Assembly (NCBI GenBank): GCA_026225255.1
Contig: JAMFSJ010000005.1
Coordinates: 1-49,371, forward strand
Length of the DNA: 49,371 bases
From: Methylacidimicrobium fagopyrum
GTDB lineage: Bacteria > Verrucomicrobiota > Verrucomicrobiia > Limisphaerales > UBA11358
Direction of reading: 5' to 3'
Positions within the stretch are counted from its first letter, which is position 1, and each line of letters starts with the position of its first letter. Position numbers and translations under genes: made by a program. Below, piece after piece: positions 26,115 to 34,059 of this stretch. A model generated the notes under the pieces. It saw only the letters and a program-made list of their open reading frames with translations. It did not search any database and was not told the DNA's origin.

Positions 26115-27263
26115 TCAACTTTTCGCCGCCTCCACCCGCGCCCACGCATCCGCTGCGAGAATCTGCTCCAACGTCGGTTGCTCAATGATCTGGTGCGCGT
26201 CCATCGTGCGACGGACGGTTTCGGTGATTTGCGGGAAGTTGATTTTGCGATTCACAAACGCTTCGACCGCGACTTCGTTCGCCGCGTTCAAAACGGCGGG
26301 CAATGTGCCGCCGATTTCCCCTGCCCGCCGCGCGAGCGCGAGAGCCGGAAAACGTTCGACGTCCGGTTCCTCAAATGTCAGCGTGCCAATTTTGGGGAAA
26401 TTCGTCTGCACGCGATCGCTTGCGGCGCGTTCGGGATACGTCAATGCATATTGAATCGGCAAACACATGTCCGGCGTGGACAGTTGCGCGATGAGCGAGC
26501 CGTCCACAAATTCCACCATCGAATGCACGATGCTTTGCGGGTGCACGACGACGCCGACGCGCGCCATTTCAATATCGAACAACCAACGCGCCTCGATCAT
26601 TTCGAGGCCTTTGTTGAACAACGTCGCCGAATCAATCGTGATCTTGCGCCCCATCACCCACGACGGATGTTTAAGCGCGCGTTCGACCGTGATCTCGGCA
26701 AATTTATCTTTCTGCCACAGCGTTTTATCGCGGAACGGACCGCCGCTCGCGGTCAACAAAAGTTGGCGCACGGAATTCGTCGGTTTGCCATCGAGACATT
26801 GAAAAATCGCGGAATGTTCGCTATCCACGGCGAGCACGCGCACGCCGTATTTGCGCGCTTCGTTCATCACGATTTCGCCCGCCATCACGAGAATTTCCTT
26901 CGACGCGACCGCAATATCCTTGCCCGCGCGAATCGCCGCCAATGCCGGTTGCAAGCCCGCCGTGCCCACGATGGCAATCAAAACAATGTCCGCTTCCGGC
27001 AGGGTCGCGAGTTTCAGCAAACCTTCATTGCCGGAGAGAACTTGCGTGGAAAAGCCGAGCGTGTCTTGCAATTCCTTTGCCTTCGCCGGACTGGAAATGG
27101 AGATCACCGCCGGCTTGTGCTTGCGCGTTTGTTCCAGCAACAATTCTGAATTGCCGCCCGCCGCGAGCCCGATCAAACGAATCTGATCCGGCAAATCTTC
27201 CGCCACTTTAACGGTGCTGGTGCCGATGCTGCCGGTGCTGCCAAGTAATACGACGTTTTTCAT
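26115..27263 (-). CDS. dxr: 1-deoxy-D-xylulose 5-phosphate reductoisomerase
   Basis: 382-residue MEP-pathway enzyme converting DXP to MEP with NADPH. The NADPH-binding start GSTGSIGTSTVKV, the substrate and metal regions VDSEHSAIFQCL, TASGGPFRD and GRKITIDSATLFNKGLE, and the C-terminal helical domain are all present. Length is normal. It is the promoter-proximal gene of the dxr-rseP-ispG block, so two MEP enzymes are produced together. Upstream (27264-27429) is a dispersed-looking motif AACCACGGATGGACACGGAT. Confidence 0.97.
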   Translation of the reverse strand: MKNVVLLGSTGSIGTSTVKVAEDLPDQIRLIGLAAGGNSELLLEQTRKHKPAVISISSPAKAKELQDTLGFSTQVLSGNEGLLKLATLPEADIVLIAIVGTAGLQPALAAIRAGKDIAVASKEILVMAGEIVMNEARKYGVRVLAVDSEHSAIFQCLDGKPTNSVRQLLLTASGGPFRDKTLWQKDKFAEITVERALKHPSWVMGRKITIDSATLFNKGLEMIEARWLFDIEMARVGVVVHPQSIVHSMVEFVDGSLIAQLSTPDMCLPIQYALTYPERAASDRVQTNFPKIGTLTFEEPDVERFPALALARRAGEIGGTLPAVLNAANEVAVEAFVNRKINFPQITETVRRTMDAHQIIEQPTLEQILAADAWARVEAAKS

Positions 27264-27429
27264 TTTGAATTAACCACGGATGGACACGGATTTCGGCATT
27301 GATTTAGTTCACCTTAAAATAAAAAAAACACCTGTAAAATCAAGGATAATTGGCGGTAAGCACCGACTATTTAACGCGGGGGAGCCAGCGACGCGCGGGG
27401 ACGCGTTACGAAAACTTTGAAGCCGCGCC

Positions 27430-27816
27430 CTAGGAAAACGAAGTCCACGCCGTCGGGCGGGCGATGACGTAGGATTGATGCAACCGTTTTAGATTCTGTC
27501 GCGCTTGTTCCAATTGCTCGCGTTCCGCTTGGGCGGCAGCGCGCGCGGCGATGAGTTGCGCCTGGTTTTGTTGACCCAAAGCAATCAACTCCGTGACGAG
27601 CGAGCGGATTTTATTTTTAACGAGATCCGTGCCGGATTGCTTCCATTCGGCGGCGGCTTCGCGGGTCAACTGGGTGATTGCGGGCTGAAGTTTTTGGACG
27701 ACGGCCTGGCACTCCAACAAAAAATTCCACTGGCGGCGGCGGATGGCTTTCCCCTCGGCTTCAGCGAGGCGATGCCATTCTTGATACGTGGCGAGCAAGG
27801 TTTTTTCCGCGCTCAT
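27430..27816 (-). CDS. FliT/FlgN-like flagellar export chaperone (probable)
   Basis: 128 residues, nearly all helical with long heptad-like stretches (EQLEQARQNLKRLHQS at the end), the size and build of FliT or FlgN chaperones. Family-level similarity is weak by eye, so the call leans on location: its ATG overlaps the fliS stop by 4 bp, the place fliT has in many genomes. Such chaperones hold FliD (FliT) or FlgK/FlgL (FlgN) before export. Confidence 0.6.
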   Translation of the reverse strand: MSAEKTLLATYQEWHRLAEAEGKAIRRRQWNFLLECQAVVQKLQPAITQLTREAAAEWKQSGTDLVKNKIRSLVTELIALGQQNQAQLIAARAAAQAEREQLEQARQNLKRLHQSYVIARPTAWTSFS

Positions 27817-28250
27817 ACGGGCTGGAGCGAGTCATCCATCTCGGCGTCGGTTTTGGATTCCTCGGCATGGGTGACGAGCATGGTCGCCCAGGCGTCGCGC
27901 AATTCTTTCAAGCGGCTGATGACTTCATCCACGCCTGCGCGTTGCTTTTTGAAATTACTTTCCGTGAGCTGCTGGTCAAAATAGTGATACAGACGGCGCA
28001 AGGTTTCCGCCAATTTGCCGCCCGCATCGAGATTTAGCGAATGATTCAAGTGGCGGATAATTTCCGTCGCGCGCTGAATATTGTTGTGGATGGTCTGATT
28101 TTTTTCGCGGGGATCGGTGACGGCAAAACCCGTCAGCGCGCGTTCGAGCGACAGCAGTGCGCCGTCAAACAGCATCAGGATCAATTGACCGGGCGGCGCA
28201 GTTTGCGTGGCGATCTGGCGGTAAGAGTTCCAGGGATTGGCGGTGTTCAT
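27813..28250 (-). CDS. fliS: Flagellin export chaperone FliS
   Basis: 145 residues with the FliS signature: N-terminal NPWNSYRQIATQTAPPGQLILMLFDGALLSLERAL and the helical bundle continuing through IHNNIQRATEIIRHLNHSLNLDAGGKLAETLRRLYHYFDQQL. FliS binds the C-terminus of flagellin in the cytoplasm and prevents its polymerisation. fliD and fliC lie upstream on the same strand. Confidence 0.95.
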   Translation of the reverse strand: MNTANPWNSYRQIATQTAPPGQLILMLFDGALLSLERALTGFAVTDPREKNQTIHNNIQRATEIIRHLNHSLNLDAGGKLAETLRRLYHYFDQQLTESNFKKQRAGVDEVISRLKELRDAWATMLVTHAEESKTDAEMDDSLQPV

Positions 28251-28274
28251 GGAATTAAAAAATAAAATCCCGCG

Positions 28275-28541
28275 TTACTCGTTGCTTATTTTATCCGCCA
28301 GCAAGCCGGCCACTTTATCCAGCGCGTCATCGCCCGGATAATTATCATCCGCCACCAAAGCGCTGGCGCGAGTGACCGCTTCCGGCCGGATGGGCGAATT
28401 GGCCTGCAAAGTTTTCTCGAGAGCCTGTGTGCGCTCAAAGGACATGGTAGTATCGACGGGCGATGTTTCTGGTTGACGGGCGACTGGCGACTGGCCCGCT
28501 CCAGAATTCACGTTCAGGCCGGGATTAAACTTAACTTCCAT
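28275..28541 (-). CDS. Small flagellar-cluster protein, possibly FlgM-like anti-sigma factor
   Basis: 88 residues. The first half is disordered and Ser/Pro/Thr-rich. The second half forms helices with IRPEAVTRASALVADDNYPGDD, then LDKVAGLLADKISNE. The Arg-x-Glu-x-Val ... YP ... Ala-x-x-Leu-x-x-Lys-Ile layout is reminiscent of the C-terminal sigma-28-binding half of FlgM, and a sigma-28 promoter is present upstream of fliC. Similarity is too weak to be sure. It lies 24 bp upstream of fliS. Confidence 0.45.
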   Translation of the reverse strand: MEVKFNPGLNVNSGAGQSPVARQPETSPVDTTMSFERTQALEKTLQANSPIRPEAVTRASALVADDNYPGDDALDKVAGLLADKISNE

Positions 28542-28684
28542 AAATTTTTTATTCGTAACGGCGATCTAATATCCGTGCTGCGTAGGGTATTATCGGCTGC
28601 AGACGGAATAACTTTAGCATCTGTTTTCAAAATGGTGGGCACGGCGCCCGCAACCACCGGCTGGCGACCTAGTCCGCCAAAACT

Positions 28685-29407
28685 TCATCTTTCGGGCAAT
28701 GTTTGCAATAATTTCACTGTCGAAAACTGGCCGAAATAGCGCGGTGAATTCAAAACCGTCCACGGCTCTTCTTCCAAGGGAGCGGGTTCGCGATTCAACC
28801 ACGCCAGCGTGCGCGCGAACCAACTCTGCGGCTTGGCTTCCGTGCCTTGCTGTTGCTTTTGAAATTCCTGAGCACTCTTACTCACCAGCGGATCGCTCGC
28901 GTCGAACACGACATCCGCGGCCCAGATGATTCTTTGCGAGGCCACATCCACCAGTTTCATCCGCCAGCCGATCACCAACGGCGCATACGCGTGGAACGTC
29001 GTTAATTCGCAAAACATCACCGCGTCGCAACCGTAAGCAGATTGCAGCGAACGGAAAAAATTCGTCGGCAACATTTCTGCGCCCGTCCAACTCGTCCCGC
29101 CCGTCAGGTTTTGAATGGATTTTCCGCTCGCCGTGACCACTTCAAATCGTTTCGTTTTGATCAACTCCGCTTGCAGCACCGGATAAAGCGTTTCGCAACC
29201 ACTCGCCAGACTCGGCGGCGAATTGTCGTGCGCCAGCGGCAATAATACCACGCGTTTTAACGTCGTTGGCAAAACCGGCGCGGCGATGAAGATGTTTTCC
29301 GACTTGGAATTCGGGCCAAAAAGTCCGGCGCAGTTTCCCGTTTGGGCACCCGCGAAAAAGAGCACGGCGACCAACACCAGCCGTTGCGTGAAAACAAAAA
29401 CGTTCAT
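28685..29407 (-). CDS. Secreted CsgG/FlgO-like protein in the flagellar cluster
   Basis: About 240 residues from the ATG at 29407; a TTG at 29416 is an alternative. A signal peptide ends near GNCAG without a good lipobox. The mature part fits the CsgG/TolB-N/LpoB-type fold: KRVVLLPLAHDN, LQAELIKTKRFEVV, YGCDAVMFCELTTFHAYAP and MKLVDVASQRIIWAADVVFDA. FlgO of Vibrio, an outer-membrane flagellar protein, has this general fold, and the gene adjoins fliD, so a flagellar outer-membrane or assembly role is reasonable inference. The interval 28542-28684 has no gene I can support. Confidence 0.55.
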   Translation of the reverse strand: MNVFVFTQRLVLVAVLFFAGAQTGNCAGLFGPNSKSENIFIAAPVLPTTLKRVVLLPLAHDNSPPSLASGCETLYPVLQAELIKTKRFEVVTASGKSIQNLTGGTSWTGAEMLPTNFFRSLQSAYGCDAVMFCELTTFHAYAPLVIGWRMKLVDVASQRIIWAADVVFDASDPLVSKSAQEFQKQQQGTEAKPQSWFARTLAWLNREPAPLEEEPWTVLNSPRYFGQFSTVKLLQTLPER

Positions 29408-29412
29408 AAAAA

Positions 29413-31245
29413 TCAAAGCGAGCCGTTCGTGACTTGGGCCGACAGATAAGTGAGCGTCTGCGAGGCTTGCGCTTCCGCCTGCTCCATCGCCACAAACTCA
29501 CTCGTCCAATGCGCGCTATCCGTCGTGATCTTGGTTTCCAAATTGGCGATCTGCGTGGAAATATTACTGCTCTGTTGCGACAGACTGGCTTGATGGTTGG
29601 TGATGGTTCCGTTGGTGCTGACTTGAGCGGTGATGAAAGTATTCATCAAGGTCGCCAAACCGTTCGTCGGATCGTTGAACAACTTTTGCACGCTGCTCGG
29701 ATCGCTCGCGACCGTGCTGGTCAAAGTGGTCGTATCCACCGCCAACGTATTATCCTTGCCGTTCGTTTGAATACCTAAGCTGGACAACATGCTGATCACG
29801 CCCGACAGCCCGGGCACAACGCCGGTGACCAGGGAACGCAAGCTGGAAGCCAGATGATTCGCCGTTTGGTCGCCGGTCAAAGTCCCCGGCGTCACCGTGC
29901 CGCTCGACGACGTGGTCACGATTTGATTACTCGTGATCGCCGTCTGCACCGTGTTGTAATCCGTGACAAATTTTTGGATGGCGGCCGTCACTTGCGACGT
30001 GTCGCTGGTCACCGAAACCGTGGTGTTGCCCGTTTGCAAGGCCGTCACGGAAACGCCGTTCAAGTTGGAACTGGACGCCGAAATGGTATTGGAGGAGCTG
30101 ACTAATTGCTGGGCATTGCCGTTCAGGGTGTAGAGCAAATTCTTCCCCGCTTGCAACGTGCCGGCGGCCATACCGGTGGCGGCGAGGAAATTACCCGTCA
30201 CATCCTGCGCCGAAATCCCCACGTCGCCCGTCGTTTTATCCGTCAGCACAAAACGATCGTTGATCGAATCGTAACTGGCGCTCACCCCGGCGGTGGAACT
30301 GTTGATGCGGGTCAAAACATTTTGGATACTGTCCGTGCTGGCGTTGTAATTGATCGCCACGCCGTTGATGGTGAACTGCCCGGCGCCGCTGCCGCCATCG
30401 GTCACCGGCGTCGCGAGATCGGCACCGGACATCGTCGCGCCCAATTGCACCGAGCCCAATGCGGCATTGCTCGTGATGGCGCCGCTTTGGTTATTATACA
30501 ATTGCGCAACGGATAGAAAATTGCTCGTGTCCGCCGAGCTGCCGAGGACAATGGGCGTCGCGGGATTCGCGCTCGTCAAACTGATTTTGTCCGTCGTCGA
30601 ATCGTAACTCCCCGTCACCGCGTTGCCGGTCGCGGTGGCAATTTTATCAAAAACTTGCTGCAAGGAATCCGTGGTCGCCACCGTGACTTGCGCGCCATTC
30701 ACGGAAAAAGTTCCCGCCGTGATCGCCGTGGAAAATCCCGCCGTGCCGAGCGTCACTCCGCTGACGTCATTGCTCGCACTGATCGGCGCGGCGATGTTGG
30801 ACGTGCCGTTCAATTGCGCGGCGGTGGCCAGTTGCGTGATGCTGAAAGTAAAATTGCCCTGCGTCGCGCCCGCTGACGAGGTGACGGTAGCCACGGCTGA
30901 ATTGGACGATTGCGCCGCCGTGCTGGAATAGAGCGACGAATCCTGCAACGCCTGAACGTCCGTTTGCAGCGTGGTCAGATTGCTACTGAGCGTGGAGTAA
31001 ACGGAATTTTGCGCATTGATGGCTGATTGCTGCGATTGCCACTCGGTTTCCGGCGCGCGTTCCGCTTGCGCCAGCTCCGTCACCACCGTGGACCAATCCA
31101 TGCCGGACGCCAGCCCGGGAATGGACAGATTCGCCGAACTGCTGGTCGTGCTCGCCGTCGTCCCGAGCGACGGCGTGCTGCCGGACGCCAGAATGCCGGA
31201 TAATAAACTGGTTCCGCTGGTCGTGCTGGATACGGATGTTGGCAT
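29413..31245 (-). CDS. fliD: Flagellar hook-associated protein 2 (filament cap)
   Basis: 610 residues. N-terminal cap helix region LSIPGLASGMDWSTVVTELAQAERAPE, the long Ser/Thr/Ala/Asn-rich D2-D3 body with flagellin-like repeats (GTFSVNGAQVTVATTDSLQQVFDKI; GQFTINGVAINYNASTDSIQNVL), and the C-terminal coiled coil with SQQSSNISTQIANLETKI. FliD caps the growing filament and catalyses flagellin folding. An extra Ser/Thr-rich leader of about 40 residues precedes the usual N-terminus. Its stop overlaps the 5' end of the following gene. Confidence 0.93.
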   Translation of the reverse strand: MPTSVSSTTSGTSLLSGILASGSTPSLGTTASTTSSSANLSIPGLASGMDWSTVVTELAQAERAPETEWQSQQSAINAQNSVYSTLSSNLTTLQTDVQALQDSSLYSSTAAQSSNSAVATVTSSAGATQGNFTFSITQLATAAQLNGTSNIAAPISASNDVSGVTLGTAGFSTAITAGTFSVNGAQVTVATTDSLQQVFDKIATATGNAVTGSYDSTTDKISLTSANPATPIVLGSSADTSNFLSVAQLYNNQSGAITSNAALGSVQLGATMSGADLATPVTDGGSGAGQFTINGVAINYNASTDSIQNVLTRINSSTAGVSASYDSINDRFVLTDKTTGDVGISAQDVTGNFLAATGMAAGTLQAGKNLLYTLNGNAQQLVSSSNTISASSSNLNGVSVTALQTGNTTVSVTSDTSQVTAAIQKFVTDYNTVQTAITSNQIVTTSSSGTVTPGTLTGDQTANHLASSLRSLVTGVVPGLSGVISMLSSLGIQTNGKDNTLAVDTTTLTSTVASDPSSVQKLFNDPTNGLATLMNTFITAQVSTNGTITNHQASLSQQSSNISTQIANLETKITTDSAHWTSEFVAMEQAEAQASQTLTYLSAQVTNGSL

Positions 31246-31262
31246 AAAATTTTTAGTATTAC

Positions 31263-31320
31263 AGAGCCCCGAACCTTGCCCGGCGCGGGTGGTTTACGAC
31301 CGAGCCATGCTCAGCGCCCC
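31263..31320. repeat. Degenerate palindromic element between fliC and fliD
   Basis: Contains CCGAGCCATGCTCAGCGCCCC and an approximate complementary arm starting AGAGCCCCGAACCTTGCCCGG. It resembles the cleaner element at 43538-43606 (CCGAGCCATGCCCGGCGCTCC), so it may be an older copy of the same family. Confidence 0.4.
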
Positions 31321-31341
31321 ACCCCATTTTTAACAGAAAAG

Positions 31342-31370
31342 CTCGGACGACGCCCAATGCGCCGTCCGAG
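31342..31370 (-). terminator. Intrinsic terminator after fliC
   Basis: CTCGGACG and CGTCCGAG form the stem with an imperfect GC-rich top. On the minus strand it is followed by CTTTTCTGTTA. It separates fliC from fliD. Confidence 0.65.
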
Positions 31371-31405
31371 GATATTTACCGACTCTAAAAACCGTGCCCG
31401 ACTTC

Positions 31406-32215
31406 TTATTGGAGAAGTTTGAGCGCGATCTGCGGCAGCGAATTGGCTTGCGCCAACATTGCCGTGCCCGTCTGCACCAAGATGTTCTGTTTCGCGTAGT
31501 TGGTGCTTTCGTCAGCCACATCAACGTCCATGATGACGCTGTTCGCGGCGGACAGGTTGTTGTTCAACGTGGACAATTGACCGGCATAATTGTTCAACGT
31601 TTCTTCGTTGGAACCCAACGTTGCGCGATCGGTCGCAACTTGCGTGATGGCCGTTTTGATCGCCGACAAGGCCGACGACGCATCCGAGGCACTGGAAACG
31701 TCACCGAACGTCGCCACCGTAAAGGTCGAGCCCGTGAGGTCAATTCCCTGCATCGCGAACTTCGAACCGTCACTGTTGATCGTCACGTCCAGATTGGCGC
31801 CGCCGAACAAGCTGACACCGTTGAAGTCGTTTGTGGACACATTGTTCACATACGTCGCCAACGTGCTGTATTCTTGCTGATAATCATCGCGGTCGCTCTG
31901 GGACTTCGTCACGTCTTGCGCTTGGATGGACAATTCACTCATACGATCCAACGCACTCGTTACCTGCGCGAGGTAACCGTCTTGCGTTTGATTGAAGGAA
32001 TTGGCGTTGCTGATGTTGTTGGACGCGGCCGTATTGCGGCCTTGTTGCGCGACCAAGTTCATCGAAACCGCCAAACCTGCGCTGTCATCCGCCGGCGAAG
32101 TAATCTTCGATCCGGAAGACAAACGCGCCAGTGACTGGCTTAGCATCGCACTCGATTTGCTAAGCAAGGTAGCGGTTGATTGTGCCGATAGGTTGGTATT
32201 AATTGTCAGGCTCAT
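31406..32215 (-). CDS. fliC: Flagellin
   Basis: 269 residues, a compact flagellin. N-terminal D0/D1: INTNLSAQSTATLL and LARLSSGSKITSPADDSAGLAVS, with the conserved SG and ADD-AG motifs. C-terminal D1/D0: ADESTNYAKQNILVQTGTAMLAQANSLPQIALKLLQ. The central variable domain is small (about 50 residues). A near-perfect sigma-28 promoter lies 141-167 bp upstream and a terminator follows, so it is expressed as a late flagellar gene on its own transcript. FliS and FliD are encoded downstream. Confidence 0.97.
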   Translation of the reverse strand: MSLTINTNLSAQSTATLLSKSSAMLSQSLARLSSGSKITSPADDSAGLAVSMNLVAQQGRNTAASNNISNANSFNQTQDGYLAQVTSALDRMSELSIQAQDVTKSQSDRDDYQQEYSTLATYVNNVSTNDFNGVSLFGGANLDVTINSDGSKFAMQGIDLTGSTFTVATFGDVSSASDASSALSAIKTAITQVATDRATLGSNEETLNNYAGQLSTLNNNLSAANSVIMDVDVADESTNYAKQNILVQTGTAMLAQANSLPQIALKLLQ

Positions 32216-32355
32216 AACTAACTCTTTCCGTGAGTCGCCCCGTAAAGGGCATTGATTTTACACAACATCCATGTCGTGCCGGTGGAATTTAATTGGGCAT
32301 CCACCGTTATCCCTCCAGCCGTTTGTGGCCGCCGGTCGCCATTACTACAAGCCCT

Positions 32356-32382
32356 TTATCGGCAGAACCCGTCGGCACTTAA
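32356..32382 (-). promoter_or_regulatory. Sigma-28 (FliA-type) promoter of the flagellin gene
   Basis: On the minus strand: TTAA, 15 bases, then GCCGATAA. The -10 is identical to the sigma-28 consensus (TAAA-N15-GCCGATAA), the -35 matches three of four bases, and the spacing is exact. The predicted leader is about 130 bases. The remaining sequence of the 32216-32540 gap holds no gene I can see. Confidence 0.85.
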
Positions 32383-32540
32383 ATAAAATCTTCAAAAGAT
32401 GTGAAAACCGGGCGTCGCACGGGCGTCTCACCCCTGAGTTTTAATGAAGAAACGACATTTTTCCCCTCAAAGCGCCTTCCTCCCGACCCGCCGCCGACCC
32501 TAAAACCCAAAAAAACTCCCGAACCGGCTGCCCGGGGCCG

Positions 32541-33968
32541 CTATTTGGCACCCGCCAGCCGCGCTAATTTCGCGCGGACTTGCAACAGCGTGGCGCGCCA
32601 ATCCCCTCGTTGCTCCTGCCGGAATAAGCGCATGCTGCGATACCACGGCGTATCCGACCGCCCCAGCAGCCAACGCCAGTCCGAAGCGAACGGCAGCAAC
32701 GTCCACACCGGTTGGCCCAACGCGCCCGCCACATGCGCCACCGCCGTATCTACGGAAATGATTAAATCCATTTTCCCCACCCACGCCGCCGTGTCGTAAA
32801 AATCACCCAAACGATCCGCCAAATGAATCAGGTTGGCCGACTTCCCATCATCATCCGCTGGCAACGTGGTTTGAAAACTGAAAAACGCCACGTTCTCAAC
32901 TTCCAACAACGATTTGAAGTGGGCGAACGAAATGGAACGTTCCGCATCGCGGCCATACGTGGCGTTGCCCGCCCAAACCAAGCCAACTTTCAATCGCGGG
33001 TCAGCGATTTCTGGAAAAAGTTCGCCCGGCGGAGCCGATAAATAATGGCCGTCCGCAAGGACCTCGGGCGTGACGCCCAGAATTCCCGGCAAACTGGCCA
33101 ACGCCACATACGCGTCAAACGCCGACGGCGTTTCGCCGACCGCAATGACCTCATCCGCGACCGCGCACTGCTCAAACCACCGCTTCAAAGGTTTTTGACA
33201 TTCCAAGATCACGCGCCCGACCCGCGCCCGCGCCGCCGCCACAAACCGGACGAATTGGATGGAATCGCCCAAGCCTTGTTCGGCGTGAATAAAAAGAGTT
33301 TTTCCCGGGAGCGCCGCGCCGTTCCATTTAGGTTGCGCATAAGGCCGGGCAACCAAAATACTCCGCCGCCATTCATAATCGCGCCAGCCTTCCAGCCAAC
33401 GCCCCGACTTCAACAGCGCGATGCCACGATTACGGCGCGTCAATTCGGCGTCCGGTTTCAAAATGAGCGCGCGCTCATACGCCGCCATCGCTTCGGCTAA
33501 ACGGTTCAATTCCGAAAACGCCTTGCCCAGGTTATTCCAAGCTGCCGCGTCGTTGGCGTTTCGTTCAATGGCTTGGTGATAGAGCGTCACTGCGTCTTCG
33601 GGCCGGCCCAATTGTTGCGCCGCATTGCCGAGGCAAAAATAACCGTCCGCGTTATCCGGACGCAATTCGATGAAGCGCGCAAAACATTCCGCCGCCTTGG
33701 CATAATCACCGAGCGAATTGCTGGCGCGACCCCATTCGCTCCAAATTTCCGGCGCAGTGGGATCCAGTTCCGCCGCCCGCGCCAGCCACTGGACCGCCTC
33801 CGGCCAGCGATTCGTTTTGCCTAAGATCAAACCCAACAGCAAACAAGCGCGCGGAGTCGCGAGCGGACTGTCCGCCAAGGGACGACACAGTTTTTCCGCC
33901 TCGGGATAATTTTGATTTTTATAATTCTCGAGCGCCGCCGCCAAAAGATTGTTCCCGGAATCATTCAT
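32541..33968 (-). CDS. TPR protein with C-terminal GT9/GT41-like glycosyltransferase domain
   Basis: 475 residues. About six tetratricopeptide repeats occupy residues 1-190 (for example AAWNNLGKAFSELNRLAEAMAAYERAL). The C-terminal half has the heptosyltransferase-like pattern used in TPR glycosyltransferases: LFIHAEQGLGDSIQFVRF (His and GDSIQ loop), VGLVWAGNATYGRDAERS, and MDLIISVDTAVAHVAGALGQPVWTLLPFASDWRW, the donor-binding SVDTAVAHVAG region. Similar proteins next to flagellin genes glycosylate flagellin; position directly upstream of fliC suggests the same here (inference). Four ORFs around it belong to other functions. Confidence 0.85.
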   Translation of the reverse strand: MNDSGNNLLAAALENYKNQNYPEAEKLCRPLADSPLATPRACLLLGLILGKTNRWPEAVQWLARAAELDPTAPEIWSEWGRASNSLGDYAKAAECFARFIELRPDNADGYFCLGNAAQQLGRPEDAVTLYHQAIERNANDAAAWNNLGKAFSELNRLAEAMAAYERALILKPDAELTRRNRGIALLKSGRWLEGWRDYEWRRSILVARPYAQPKWNGAALPGKTLFIHAEQGLGDSIQFVRFVAAARARVGRVILECQKPLKRWFEQCAVADEVIAVGETPSAFDAYVALASLPGILGVTPEVLADGHYLSAPPGELFPEIADPRLKVGLVWAGNATYGRDAERSISFAHFKSLLEVENVAFFSFQTTLPADDDGKSANLIHLADRLGDFYDTAAWVGKMDLIISVDTAVAHVAGALGQPVWTLLPFASDWRWLLGRSDTPWYRSMRLFRQEQRGDWRATLLQVRAKLARLAGAK

Positions 33969-33998
33969 CGCTTTGCGAACCGAAATTTCTCAAATAAA

Positions 33999-34042
33999 AA
34001 AAGAACAAAGTCAGGATTGCAGCATCCATCCTTTGTTCTTTT
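33999..34042 (-). terminator. Likely terminator of guaB
   Basis: AAAAGAACAAAG and CTTTGTTCTTTT form a perfect 12-bp but AT-rich stem with a 20-base loop that can pair further (GGAT/ATCC). It lies just after the guaB stop and is followed on the minus strand by TTTTTATTTG. Confidence 0.6.
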
Positions 34043-34059
34043 GCGGTTTGACTGCCGGT

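Noticed and set aside
32216..32290. Sigma-54 promoter before fliC (GGCACG near 32275)
   Set aside because: The GC element of the TGGCAC-N5-TTGC pattern is not at the required spacing, while a near-perfect sigma-28 site exists further upstream.
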